This document shows positions 42,028-50,269 of a DNA stretch of 64,000 nt, one piece after another. Position numbers and translations under genes: made by a program. The notes under the pieces were generated by a model that was not told where the DNA came from, searched no databases, and saw nothing but the letters and a program-made list of their open reading frames with translations. Each line of letters opens with the position of its first letter. The first letter of the stretch is position 1. The DNA comes from CALDCK01 sp050618055 (GTDB taxonomy: Bacteria > Myxococcota_A > UBA9160 > SMWR01), in assembly GCA_050618055.1 (NCBI GenBank), contig JBNLVK010000278.1:9109-73108 (forward strand). Direction: 5' to 3'.

Positions 42028-43671
42028 TTGAACGAACGGCTCGAACAAAGCGTCTCGGTCGCGCTGCTCGTGCTGGCCGCGGCGTGCGGCGTCGGCTTCG
42101 CGGCGGCCTGGCCGCCCGGCGGCGAGCCCGGCGAGGTGGCGCTGAAGGCGTGGCTGGCCGGCGCGGTGATCCTGCTGCTCGTGGCGGTCCGCCTGGGGCC
42201 GCTGCGCCGGCGCCCGCGGCTCGCCGCCGCCGTGCTCGCGCTGTGCGCCGTGGCCGGCGTGTGGGCCCACACCAACTTCGGCCGCTTCCACTTCCCGGTG
42301 TTCGCCCACTACTGGGAGCAGTTCCACTACCAGCTCGGCGCGCGCTACTTCCCGGAGCTGGGCTACGACGGGCTCTACCTGGCGTCGATCGCCGCCGAGC
42401 GGCGCATCGCGCCGGAGCGTCCGGCGCAGCGCAAGGTCCGCGACCTGCGCACCAACCGGGTGCGCCTCTACGAGAAGCTCGAGGACCACGCCGCCGAGGT
42501 GCGCGGGCGCTTCGCGCCGCCGAGCTGGCGCGCCTTCGTGAACGACAACCGCCACTTCGTCCGCGCGATCCGGCCCGCCGACCTCCAGGCCATGCGCCGC
42601 GACCACGGCTACAACCCGACACCGGCCTGGACCTTCGTGGCGCAGCAGGTGCAGGGAGGGGAGCGCTTCACGGCGAAGACGCTGCGCCGGCTCGGCGCCG
42701 TCGACGCACTGCTGCTGGCCGCCGCCTTCGTGGTGCTCTTCCGCACCTACGGCTTCCGCACCGGCTGCCTGTGCCTGGTGATCTTCGGCCTGGGCTACGC
42801 CGGCCGCTTCAAGTGGATCGGCGGCGCCTTCCTGCGCTTCGACTGGCTGGCGGCGCTGATCCTCGCGGCCTGCGCGCTGCGCCAGGGGCGCGGCCTCGGC
42901 GCCGGGCTGGCCCTGGGCTACGCCACGGCGGTGCGCCTGTTCCCGGTGGTGTTCCTGCTGGGTCCGGCCGTCGCGGCGCTGGCGGCCTGGCGTCGCGGCG
43001 AGCGGCCGGTCTGGCCGGCGCGGCTCCTGCTGGGCTTCGGGCTGGCCCTGCTGCTGGCCTTCGCCGCCGGATCCCTGGCCGGACGCGGCGTCGGCGCCTG
43101 GAGCGAGTTCGCCCAGCGCATGCAGCTCTACCAGCTCTCGGTGGCGCGCAACAGCGTGGGCCTCGAGTGGCTGGCGCTCTACGGCGGCGAGACGCTGGCG
43201 CGTGCGGCCGAGGCGCAGGAGGGGGACGCGGCCTGGCCGCTCCAGCGCGAGCAGGTGGCGGCGCGCAAGCAGGACCGGGCGCTCTTCCTGCGCGGGCTCC
43301 AGGCCGTCTTCCTGCTGCTGGTCGTCGTCGCCGTCTGGCGCGCGCCGCCCGACGTCGCGCTGGTGGCGTCGATGGCGGCGCTCTTCGCCGTGACCCTGTC
43401 GGCCGGCTACTACTGGTCGCTGCTGGCGCTGGCGCCGCTGGCGGTGCGCTGGCCCGGTGTGCTGGTGCTGCTGCTGGTGAACGCGGCGATGTACCTCGTG
43501 CACGAGGCGGTGCCCGACAAGCTGGTCCGCTACGGGCTGCTCTCCTGGGGGATGCTCGCGGTCTTCCTGTCCTGGCTGGTGCCCGAGGCGCTGCGCGTGG
43601 GACGCGGCGCGCTACCCGGCTGGGCGTCGTCGCAGCCCGAGCCAGCCGACGCCGGCCAGCAGCAGGCCTAG
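42028..43671 (+). CDS. Polytopic membrane protein, glycosyltransferase-87/39-like
   Basis: 547 residues from a TTG at 42028; no ATG is available near the first helix. There are about 10 membrane segments, with a large loop at about 95-225 (FAHYWEQFHYQLGARYFPELGYDGLYLASIAAE). An acidic first loop, repeated aromatic-rich helices and GGAFLRFDWLAALILAACALR are suggestive of C-type membrane glycosyltransferases (GT-87/GT-39 style), but I see no decisive motif. The last 60 bp overlap the 3' end of the convergent gene at 43612. Function remains open. Confidence 0.68.
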   Translation: MNERLEQSVSVALLVLAAACGVGFAAAWPPGGEPGEVALKAWLAGAVILLLVAVRLGPLRRRPRLAAAVLALCAVAGVWAHTNFGRFHFPVFAHYWEQFHYQLGARYFPELGYDGLYLASIAAERRIAPERPAQRKVRDLRTNRVRLYEKLEDHAAEVRGRFAPPSWRAFVNDNRHFVRAIRPADLQAMRRDHGYNPTPAWTFVAQQVQGGERFTAKTLRRLGAVDALLLAAAFVVLFRTYGFRTGCLCLVIFGLGYAGRFKWIGGAFLRFDWLAALILAACALRQGRGLGAGLALGYATAVRLFPVVFLLGPAVAALAAWRRGERPVWPARLLLGFGLALLLAFAAGSLAGRGVGAWSEFAQRMQLYQLSVARNSVGLEWLALYGGETLARAAEAQEGDAAWPLQREQVAARKQDRALFLRGLQAVFLLLVVVAVWRAPPDVALVASMAALFAVTLSAGYYWSLLALAPLAVRWPGVLVLLLVNAAMYLVHEAVPDKLVRYGLLSWGMLAVFLSWLVPEALRVGRGALPGWASSQPEPADAGQQQA

Positions 43672-45177
43672 GGGCGCCAGGCTCCAGCGGCTCTCGGGGA
43701 AGAGCGCCTCGCCCAGGTTGAAGGAGCTCCAGTGCTGGGGCGTCCCCACCCCGGCACGGGCCTGGATGCCGTCGCCCACGAAGCCGGTGGGATGGGCCGA
43801 CACCGGTCCGTGTTGGGGGAAGCCGCCGCTCTCGACCGCCTCGCCGCGCCACAGCGGCAGGTAGAAGCCGGTGAGCGGCCGGTGGATGGCGGCGTCGAGC
43901 TGGGGGCTCACGGCGGTGACCAGCAGGGCGCTCGCCACCGAGAGCGCGGCCAGCGCGCCGGCGGTGCGCGGGGTCCGCTCGAAGGCGCGCACCAGCGGCA
44001 GCGCGAGGAAGGGAATGGCGGGCACCAGGTAGCGCGGTCCGAAGGTCCCACCGCCGTGCCAGGCGTTGAAGCTGGCGTTCATGAGCAGGAAGGCGAGGAA
44101 GAGTCCCAGGCAGAGCAGGGCTTCCCGCCGGTGCGTGGCGTCGCGCAGCAGCGAGAGCGCCGCCAACGCCCCGACCGCCAGCACCGGCGACCAGAAGAAG
44201 AGCCCGCGGTAGGGGATGAAGAGCAGGCGCGGCAGCAGCTCGGGCCGCGGTGCACCGAACACGCCCAGCACCGGCGCCGCGCTCTGGAAGAGGCCCAGCT
44301 GGTGGTGTTGGGGCAGGGCGAAGGGGCTGCCGAAGCAGAGCTGCTGGTAGACGGCCAGGAAGAGCGCCGGCGCGACGCCGCCCAGCACGTACGCCCCGAC
44401 CCGCCGGCGCAGGTCGGGCAGGGCCAGGGCGTAGGCGCCCAGGCCCAGCGCGGTGAGCGCGGCGCTGTGGTTCACCACCACCGCCAGGCCGGCGAAGCTG
44501 CCGGCTGCGAACAGGGGGCCGGCGCGGGGCGCGTCGCGCGCCACCAGCAGGCTGCGCAGGGCGAACAGCGACAGGCTCGCCACCACCGCGTGGTCGATCA
44601 GGAAGGTGGCGTAGGCGAAGACCGGCGTGCCCAGCGCGTAGGCCAGGCTGGCCAGCCCGCGCGCCCGCATCGACGCGCCCGGGAACCAGCGCCCGGCCAC
44701 GTCGAAGAAGGCGACCCCGCCGAGCGCCGACAGCAGACCCACCGACAGCAGGCCGGTCCAGTAGAGCGCCAGAGTCAGCGACCACCCGTCGGTGTCGCCG
44801 TCGTCGCCGCCCGTGAACGGGCGTTGCAGCAGGTAGCCGGGCAGGGCCAGCAGCGACAGGCCGGGCGGCTTGTTCGGGTAGAAGTGGCCGGCGTGCTCCG
44901 AGAGGTCGAGGGAGACGGCGCGGGGCAGGCGGGTGCTGCGCGTCGCCGGGTCGGAGAGGCGCAGGCGGCGGTGGGCGGTGCGGCCGGTTGCGTCGGTGGC
45001 CAGCGTGTAGAGGAGCTGGTCGTCGACGGCGAAGGTCCGGTCGTGGGCCAGGGCGCGTACCTGGGCGAAGCGCACGTTCTGGTTCCAGCCGCCGCCCTGG
45101 TGGAACCAGCCGTAGGCGAGCAGCAGCGCGGCGAAGAGCGTCCAGCCGGCCGCGCGGCCGGACGCGACGTGCGACAT
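43612..45177 (-). CDS. Polytopic membrane protein, ArnT/GT-39-like
   Basis: 521 residues with about 10-11 membrane segments. After the first helix a loop contains NVRFAQVRALAHDRTFAVDDQLLYT. SLDLSEHAGHFYPNKPPGLSLLALPGYLL is the KPPG-type sequence seen in bacterial dolichyl/undecaprenyl-phosphate-mannose-type glycosyltransferases of the PMT/ArnT clan. ASFNAWHGGGTFGPRYLVPAIPFLALPL fits the same clan. It probably transfers a lipid-linked sugar in the inner membrane; the acceptor is unknown. Its 3' end overlaps the neighbour by 60 bp. Confidence 0.75.
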   Translation of the reverse strand: MSHVASGRAAGWTLFAALLLAYGWFHQGGGWNQNVRFAQVRALAHDRTFAVDDQLLYTLATDATGRTAHRRLRLSDPATRSTRLPRAVSLDLSEHAGHFYPNKPPGLSLLALPGYLLQRPFTGGDDGDTDGWSLTLALYWTGLLSVGLLSALGGVAFFDVAGRWFPGASMRARGLASLAYALGTPVFAYATFLIDHAVVASLSLFALRSLLVARDAPRAGPLFAAGSFAGLAVVVNHSAALTALGLGAYALALPDLRRRVGAYVLGGVAPALFLAVYQQLCFGSPFALPQHHQLGLFQSAAPVLGVFGAPRPELLPRLLFIPYRGLFFWSPVLAVGALAALSLLRDATHRREALLCLGLFLAFLLMNASFNAWHGGGTFGPRYLVPAIPFLALPLVRAFERTPRTAGALAALSVASALLVTAVSPQLDAAIHRPLTGFYLPLWRGEAVESGGFPQHGPVSAHPTGFVGDGIQARAGVGTPQHWSSFNLGEALFPESRWSLAPLGLLLAGVGWLGLRRRPAG

Positions 45178-45227
45178 GCCGCGAGCCTACTCCAGGGGGT
45201 CTCGCCGCGACTAGACTGTCGCTCGGC

Positions 45228-46037
45228 ATGCGATGGACGCTTCTTCTCGGCCTGGCGCTGGTGCTCGGCGTGCCGTGGGCACCGTCGGCGTCGGGGGCCG
45301 GGGATCCGCAGGCGGACCTGTTCGCGGCGGCGCGCGTCCGCCGCCACGTGGAGGCCTGGCCCGAGGTGGCGGCCGGCGCCCGCGACCGCGCCGCGGCCCG
45401 CCTCGACGCCGAGGCGTTCGCGCTGCTCGAGCGCGCGGTGGCCCGGGCGTTCGCGCCGGAGCGCCTGGTCGCCGCCATGGATGGCGAAGCGCTGGCCGGC
45501 GCCGGCGGACCGGGCCTGGCCGGGGCGCTCGACGCCGCGCGCGCCGGAACGCTGTTGGGTCCGCTGGAGGGCCTCCCGCCCGAGGCCCTGCGCGAGTTCG
45601 TGCGCTTCGCGTCGGACCTCGGAGGCGGCGACCTGCCGCCGCCGCGGATCGTTCGGGTGCGGCGCGCCGACGAGACCACCGGCTTCGGGCGCAACGCCTG
45701 GCGGACGTCGAGCGCGGTGGCGCTGGCCGTCGCTCGCGGCGCGCGTGCGCTCTCGTGCAGCGACGCCGCCTGGGAGTCGCCGCTGCCGCCCGAGGCGGGC
45801 GCGGAGCTCGAGGCGCTGGCCGATCCCTTCCGCGAGCGCGTGCTGGTGGAGCTGCTGTTCCACGCGCGAGGCCTGTCGGGCGCGGATCTCCAGGCGGCGC
45901 TGGCGGTGCTGGAGGCGCAGCCGTCGCGCCGCTTCCACCGGCGTCTGGCCATCGAGGTGCGGCGCGCGCTGGCCCGGGCGGGCGCCGAGGTGGGGGAGCG
46001 GCTCGGCCGGGAGTCGGCGGCGCGCTGCTCGCCCTGA
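45228..46037 (+). CDS. Secreted alpha-helical protein of unknown function
   Basis: 269 residues. A signal peptide (1-24, ending ASGA) is followed by an Ala/Arg/Glu-rich mostly helical region. RFASDLGGGDLPPPRIVRVRRADET sits in the middle and two Cys are present (SCSDA, ARCSP at the end). I do not recognise the family. It is divergent from the ArnT-like gene with a 50-bp gap. Confidence 0.6.
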   Translation: MRWTLLLGLALVLGVPWAPSASGAGDPQADLFAAARVRRHVEAWPEVAAGARDRAAARLDAEAFALLERAVARAFAPERLVAAMDGEALAGAGGPGLAGALDAARAGTLLGPLEGLPPEALREFVRFASDLGGGDLPPPRIVRVRRADETTGFGRNAWRTSSAVALAVARGARALSCSDAAWESPLPPEAGAELEALADPFRERVLVELLFHARGLSGADLQAALAVLEAQPSRRFHRRLAIEVRRALARAGAEVGERLGRESAARCSP

Positions 46038-46472
46038 GCACCCGACCACCACGGACCACGGAATCACGGACCACGGTCTGCGGGCGAGCGATCGGGGGTG
46101 GGGCCGCGATCGTCCGCCCGCAGATTCGTTGGCTCAGTCGTCGCTCCGGTGCTCCGGCCCCGCCCTGCTGGGGTTGGTGATGGGGTTGGATGGGCTGGGG
46201 ACTTCACCTCGGGAGGGGGGCCGGCCCGAGCCGCGAACGCCATCCAGCGTCCGCGGCAAGCGCCTGATCTCGGTTTTGAGGCCGAGTGACCGGCTCCGAC
46301 TCCCGAAGTGCTGTCCACAGAGGGGCCATGAACGGAGCGGATCGTAGGCGAAAGTAAATCGAAAGTCAACACGCGCGCTCAAGTCCTCCTGCGGGTCTTC
46401 CGATGGGGGTGGAAACGCGCAGGAAACCGGGGGGTTGCCCCCAGCGCCTGCGCCCGCGTGAGGGGCCTGACG
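46038..46472. other. Intergenic region with imperfect inverted repeat
   Basis: 435 bp without a convincing gene. It begins with two 12-bp direct repeats (46050-46061 and 46065-46076) and an imperfect inverted repeat (46077-46094 against 46107-46124, 16 of 18 positions complementary, 12-nt loop) that may end the preceding transcript. The last 100 bp carry a promoter-like block also found before the next lipoprotein gene. Confidence 0.5.
46379..46405 (+). promoter_or_regulatory. Promoter-like block upstream of lipoprotein 1
   Basis: TCAAG-N15-TCCGATG, preceded by an ACGCGCG-C run. The same arrangement (TCAAG-N15-GCCGAAA) occurs at 46800-46826 before the paralogue. The halves recall sigma-28 (FliA) elements, but the spacing is one base long. 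Sigma assignment is tentative. Confidence 0.35.
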
Positions 46473-46787
46473 ATGCGTCTTCCGATCCTGATGATCCTGC
46501 TCTGCGTGCTCGTGGCCGGGGGCTGCGCCACGCCTTCCCGGATGGGCGGACCCGCCGAAGCGGAGGAGAGCCAGGACGAGGGCTCGCCCGTGCGGAAGAT
46601 CCGCGGGCAGCTCTTCGCCGAGGCGGGCGAGCCGGTCGCGCCGGCGCTGAGCGTCCGCTACGAGGACATGCTGGGCCGCCTGCGCGACGCCCGCTTCCCG
46701 GATCCGGTCGCGCACTCGATCGAGATCCCCGCGCCCTCCGCGGTGGCCGTGGCGGCGCTGCTGCGCCTCGACCTCCACGAGATCTGA
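46473..46787 (+). CDS. Small lipoprotein, paralogue of the next gene's C-terminal domain
   Basis: 104 residues from the ATG at 46473; a GTG at 46458 adds 5 residues before the signal peptide. Lipobox VAGGC (Cys about 19). The C-terminal part (RYEDMLGRLRDARFPDPVAHSIEIPAPSAVAVAALLR) resembles QFEEAIGRLREVRFSDSRTTSIDLDPLKANATARVTFR of the lipoprotein at 46893. It lacks the last 60 residues of that protein and may be a shortened duplicate. Outer-membrane or inner-leaflet location is not decided. Function unknown. Confidence 0.65.
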   Translation: MRLPILMILLCVLVAGGCATPSRMGGPAEAEESQDEGSPVRKIRGQLFAEAGEPVAPALSVRYEDMLGRLRDARFPDPVAHSIEIPAPSAVAVAALLRLDLHEI

Positions 46788-46799
46788 ACGCGCGGCTCA

Positions 46800-46826
46800 A
46801 GCTCCCGGCCCCCGGCGCCGAAACAG
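46800..46826 (+). promoter_or_regulatory. Promoter-like block upstream of lipoprotein 2
   Basis: TCAAG-N15-GCCGAAA, preceded by ACGCGCGG-C, 12 bp after the preceding stop. It mirrors the block at 46379-46405 in order and spacing. Confidence 0.35.
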
Positions 46827-46892
46827 CGGGAAAACCGCGGCGCCGGGCGGGGTTGGCCCGTCCGACTGCACGCGGCAGAGGGGCTCTCGACC

Positions 46893-47369
46893 ATGCGTTT
46901 CCAGGTGCTCGCGGCGTTGCTCGCAGGGATCGTGTCGACCGGCTGCAGCGTGCTGCTGCCCGTCGTCGGTGCGGCCACCTATCCGCTCGACAAGCGCGGC
47001 AGCTTCGAGGAGGCCCAGGCCGACTACACGAACGACGTGCGCTTCGGCCTGTGGGACGACGCCAAGGAGCACGTGGAGCCGGACCTGCGCCCCCAGTTCG
47101 AGGAGGCCATCGGGCGCCTGCGCGAGGTCCGCTTCAGCGACTCGCGCACCACCTCCATCGATCTCGATCCCCTGAAGGCCAACGCCACCGCCCGTGTGAC
47201 CTTCCGCGGCTACTGGCTCTCTTCGCCCTACGAGCGCGAGGTCGAGGCCGTGCAGCGCTGGCGCCGCGAGGTGCCCACCCAGAACTGGTACGTCACCCCC
47301 GACTTCGAGGCGCTGCTGGGCCCCGCCATCCCGCCGATCTCGTCCGCGATCCCGTCCGAGGGCCACTGA
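46893..47369 (+). CDS. Lipoprotein of unknown function
   Basis: 158 residues with lipobox VSTGC (Cys about 18). The mature part contains ADYTNDVRFGLWDDAKEHVEPDLRPQFEEAIGRLREVRFSDSRTTSIDLDPL and RVTFRGYWLSSPYEREVEAVQRWRREVPTQNWYVTPDFEALLG. This looks like a compact alpha/beta domain measuring about 120 residues. The first half is shared with the preceding small lipoprotein. It ends 53 bp before the tRNA-Lys. Confidence 0.7.
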   Translation: MRFQVLAALLAGIVSTGCSVLLPVVGAATYPLDKRGSFEEAQADYTNDVRFGLWDDAKEHVEPDLRPQFEEAIGRLREVRFSDSRTTSIDLDPLKANATARVTFRGYWLSSPYEREVEAVQRWRREVPTQNWYVTPDFEALLGPAIPPISSAIPSEGH

Positions 47370-47422
47370 GCGCCGCCGAGGCTCTCCTCGACAGCCCCAG
47401 CCACCGGTGTTACGAAGGCCTC

Positions 47423-47498
47423 GGGCCGTTAGCTCAGTTGGTAGAGCACCGGGCTTTTAACCCGAGGGTCCAGGGTTCGAGTCCCTGACGGCCCACCA
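47423..47498 (+). tRNA. tRNA-Lys (anticodon TTT)
   Basis: 76 nt including an encoded CCA. The acceptor arms are GGGCCGT and ACGGCCC, the D arm GCTC...GAGC, the T arm CAGGG-TTCGAGT-CCCTG, and the loop CTTTTAA places anticodon TTT at 47456-47458. The first anticodon-stem pair (C27 with A43) is not complementary. Its 3' 23 nt are the attachment site of the downstream island, and the gene is left intact. Confidence 0.95.
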
Positions 47499-48451
47499 AT
47501 GCGTCCGAGTGGTTTCGCGCGCTTACGCCCTCTAGATGCGGTGAATTTCGTGGGGCCAGTTTGGGGCCGGGAAGCGAGTTCGTCGCGCCGGCGCAGGGCA
47601 CGCGCGCGTCGCGCGTCGCCGCCCAGGTCGTAGATGCGCGTGGTTCGTTCGTCGCGGTGGCGCGCAAGCGCTTGCACGTCCTCCAGCGCCAGGCCGTCCT
47701 CCAGCAGCGCCGTGATGGTGCTGTGCTTCAGGGCTTCGTAGAGCGGGACGTACTCCACCTTGGCGTCCTGGCAGGCGCGCACCCACAGGTCGCGCAGCCG
47801 ATTCGCGCCGTAGGGCTTCCCGGTCCGCGGGTTCGGGAAGAGCGGGGCATCTCGGTCCAGTCGCCGCTCGCCGGCCACGTGTCGCTCGATCCAGTCTCGC
47901 AGGTTGCTGGACAGCTCGTACTTACCCACCTCGCCCGTCTTCGTCTCGCCGCGCTTCGCGTTGGCGCCCTTGCCCTTCAGCGCTTCGCCGATCCACAGGC
48001 GGCCGGTGCCGAAGTCGTAGTGACCCACGCGAGCGGCGCGGGCTTCGCCAGGTCGGATGGTGTGTGCGAGCGCCAGGAAGATGCCGCGGTCTGCTTCCGG
48101 GACGGCACGCAGTGCCGCCGCCTGGTCCGCGGGTCGCATGGCGCGGCGCGTGCGCCGCTCGGACTTCACACGAGGGAACTCCAGCTGCGGGATGCGGGCG
48201 TCTCGGCGTCGCAGCCAGCTCCAGAAACTCCGGAAGGCGGCGAGGATGTTTCTGATGGACTTGCCCGACTGGCCGCGCTCGCGGAGCCACCCCACCCAAG
48301 CCTCCAGGGTGGTCCAACTCACGTCGTGCACCGTGTGCTCGTCCCAATAGGCCACCGGCGGGCCTGGTTGCAGTCGGCCCGACCAGTTGCGTTCCAGGTG
48401 TTTGGTTGCGTTCAGGGTGAAATCGCCTACCCTCGGGGACCATCGCGTCAC
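47429..48451 (-). CDS. int: Tyrosine recombinase / integrase of the tRNA-Lys island
   Basis: 340 residues from a GTG at 48451; longer starts would run into the opposite gene. An N-terminal SAM-like core-binding domain (SWTTLEAWVGWLRERGQSGKSIRNILAAFRSFWSWLRRR) is followed by the catalytic domain with Arg (HTIRPGEARA), HxxT-type helix (KHSTITALL), the second His and Arg (LARHRDERTT) and nucleophile Tyr in RIYDLGG. The last codons (GTRTLDPRVKSPVLYQLS) read antisense through the tRNA-Lys, typical of integrases at tRNA attachment sites. The host genes run in other directions. Confidence 0.93.
   Translation of the reverse strand: MTRWSPRVGDFTLNATKHLERNWSGRLQPGPPVAYWDEHTVHDVSWTTLEAWVGWLRERGQSGKSIRNILAAFRSFWSWLRRRDARIPQLEFPRVKSERRTRRAMRPADQAAALRAVPEADRGIFLALAHTIRPGEARAARVGHYDFGTGRLWIGEALKGKGANAKRGETKTGEVGKYELSSNLRDWIERHVAGERRLDRDAPLFPNPRTGKPYGANRLRDLWVRACQDAKVEYVPLYEALKHSTITALLEDGLALEDVQALARHRDERTTRIYDLGGDARRARALRRRDELASRPQTGPTKFTASRGRKRAKPLGRIGGPSGTRTLDPRVKSPVLYQLS
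47476..47498. repeat. attL, 23-bp direct repeat
   Basis: Identical to 54238-54260 over 23 nt, covering the tRNA-Lys 3' end including CCA. Flanking bases differ on both sides. Confidence 0.9.
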
Positions 48452-48490
48452 TGCCTCGACGCGACCATCAGGATGATGAGGGGAAACACC

Positions 48491-49144
48491 ATGCCGATCG
48501 ATACAGCTGACTTCCATCCGGACCTTCAGGTGGAGCGCATCGAGGCGCTCGCGCGCGCCGTCGCCGACGTGCGGCGAAAGGCGCTCGTGGACCACAACCC
48601 CGCCCTCGGCGACACCGCGTGGGGCCTCGGGTGCCGCTGCTACGAACGCACGGTGCGCACGATCAGCGAGATGGCCAAGGAGATGCCCTGGCTCGAAATC
48701 CTGGAGCTGGCGCCGGCCTTCCAGTTTCGCGTGGGCTGCGTGCCGCTGCGCTTCTACACGGGAGCCGCGGACGCCCCCCACACGCGCACGCTGCGCGTGC
48801 ACTACCCGGAGCTGCGCGCGCATCAGCTCCTGCTCGCGGAGGGCGACGCCTGGGGTGTCGGGCAGGGCAACCTGTTCCGGCTCGCGATCGAAACCGACGA
48901 GGACGGCGACGTGGACGCGGTGTTCCTCGTGAAGTGCGACGCCGACGGCAACGTGTTCGGCGCCATCTCCATCTCGATCGACGTTCCGGCATCCGCGGCC
49001 GGTAGTGTGGCGCCCGCGGCCGAGGCAGTGGACCTGGGGCCGCCCCCTGTCGGCGACGCAGTGCAGGACTCCGATGAGGCGGACGGCGAGGCCGAGGAGG
49101 GCGAGGACTCCGACGACTCGGGCCAGAGTGGCGATGCCTCGTAG
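48491..49144 (+). CDS. Island protein of unknown function with acidic tail
   Basis: 217 residues. The ATG at 48491 is preceded by GATGAGGGG; an ATG at 48476 is possible. Residues 1-165 form one domain (VERIEALARAVADVRRKALVDHNPALGDTAWGLGCRCYERTVRTISE, then LRVHYPELRAHQLLLAEGDAWGVGQGNLFRLAIETDEDGDVDAVFLVKCDADGNVFGAISISI). The tail (about 170-217) is strongly acidic. I do not recognise the fold. The last 11 bp overlap the XRE-ImmA gene, so the two are coupled. The tail may mimic DNA or inhibit the partner (speculative). Confidence 0.65.
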   Translation: MPIDTADFHPDLQVERIEALARAVADVRRKALVDHNPALGDTAWGLGCRCYERTVRTISEMAKEMPWLEILELAPAFQFRVGCVPLRFYTGAADAPHTRTLRVHYPELRAHQLLLAEGDAWGVGQGNLFRLAIETDEDGDVDAVFLVKCDADGNVFGAISISIDVPASAAGSVAPAAEAVDLGPPPVGDAVQDSDEADGEAEEGEDSDDSGQSGDAS

Positions 49145-50258
49145 GCTTCACGAGTTCATCGGCGCGCGCCTGCGCGTCGCTCGGCTGTTCCGCGGGATGA
49201 AGCAGTCTCACCTGGCCGACGCCGTGGAGGTGACGCGGCAGTACATCTACAAGATCGAACGCGGCGACGCGCAGCCCCGCTTCGACCTGGTGGAGGCCAT
49301 GGCCGAGGAGGTGGCATTCCCGGTGCCGTTCTTCGGGACGCCGCCGGCGATCGACGTGCGAGAGGAGGACTGCAACTTCCGCAAGCGCGTCACCACGCCC
49401 GTCGGCGTTCGCAGCCAGGCCGTCGCGCACCTGATGCTGCTCGCAGAGGGTGTGGCGCTCCTGGAGAAGCAGGTTGCCTTGCCCCGCCTGCGTATCCCCG
49501 AGATCGCCGTGGACAGCCCCGAGGGCATCGAGCGGGCCGCCGAGCAGTGCCGCAGCGAATGGGGGCTCCGGCATGATGCGCCCATCCAGAGCATGGTGCG
49601 CGTGGTCGAACACGCGGGCGCTGTGGTCGCCGAGCTGGCCGGGAGCACCGACAAGATCGACGCGTTTTCATGGCCAGGTAGGCGGCCCGTCGTCGTGCGC
49701 AGCACCTTCAAGAAGAGCACGACCCGCGCCCGGATGGACTTCGCCCACGAGCTGGGGCACCTGGTCATGCACGCCGGGCTGGACGATACGGACGACCCGC
49801 AGCTGGAGGTGGAGGCCAACAGGTTCGGCAGCGCCTTCTTGTTGCCCCGCGCCGGCTTCATGCGCGAGTTTCCGCGGACGAGCCGAATCAGCTGGCCTGA
49901 TGTGTTCGCGATGAAGCGCCGATGGCGGGTCGCGGTGTCGGCCATCGTCCGGCGCGCTTTCGACCTGCACCTCATCGACGCTCGCGAATATAGGCGGGCC
50001 AACGTCTTCATCAGCAAACAGGGGTGGCGGCGCGGCGAGCCCGAGGAGCCGCGCGACCGCGAGGAACCGGAGGTCATCCGGCTTGCGATGGACCACTTAA
50101 TGGACAAGGGCGTTCCGCCGTGGGAGCTAGCCAAACAGCTGCACTGGAGCCCTGACACGTTCGAGGAGGTGATGGGCGTGGCACCTCTTGCCCCAGCCGC
50201 ACCCGTGTACCACTTGCGAATTCCTCGAAAGGGCGACAGCACGCCCGACGCTCGCTAG
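49134..50258 (+). CDS. XRE-family regulator with ImmA/IrrE metallopeptidase domain
   Basis: 374 residues. The HTH (about 8-62: FIGARLRVARLFRGMKQSHLADAVEVTRQYIYKIERGDAQP) is fused to a zinc-peptidase domain with HELGH (His205, Glu206, His209) in ARMDFAHELGHLVMHAG and a downstream EVEANRFGSAFLLP, the usual ImmA signature. ImmA proteases cleave repressors in mobile elements. A C-terminal HTH-like segment (about 315-355, RLAMDHLMDKGVPPWELAKQLHWSPDTFEEVMG) follows. It may sense damage or relieve repression of the island or act in a toxin-antitoxin-like pair with the preceding gene. Confidence 0.9.
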   Translation: MPRRLHEFIGARLRVARLFRGMKQSHLADAVEVTRQYIYKIERGDAQPRFDLVEAMAEEVAFPVPFFGTPPAIDVREEDCNFRKRVTTPVGVRSQAVAHLMLLAEGVALLEKQVALPRLRIPEIAVDSPEGIERAAEQCRSEWGLRHDAPIQSMVRVVEHAGAVVAELAGSTDKIDAFSWPGRRPVVVRSTFKKSTTRARMDFAHELGHLVMHAGLDDTDDPQLEVEANRFGSAFLLPRAGFMREFPRTSRISWPDVFAMKRRWRVAVSAIVRRAFDLHLIDAREYRRANVFISKQGWRRGEPEEPRDREEPEVIRLAMDHLMDKGVPPWELAKQLHWSPDTFEEVMGVAPLAPAAPVYHLRIPRKGDSTPDAR

Positions 50259-50269
50259 GTACCCGGAGA

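Noticed and set aside
46064..46372. 102-codon minus-strand frame in the 435-bp intergenic region
   Set aside because: Low-complexity composition, no ribosome site, and overlap with an inverted repeat and promoter-like block.
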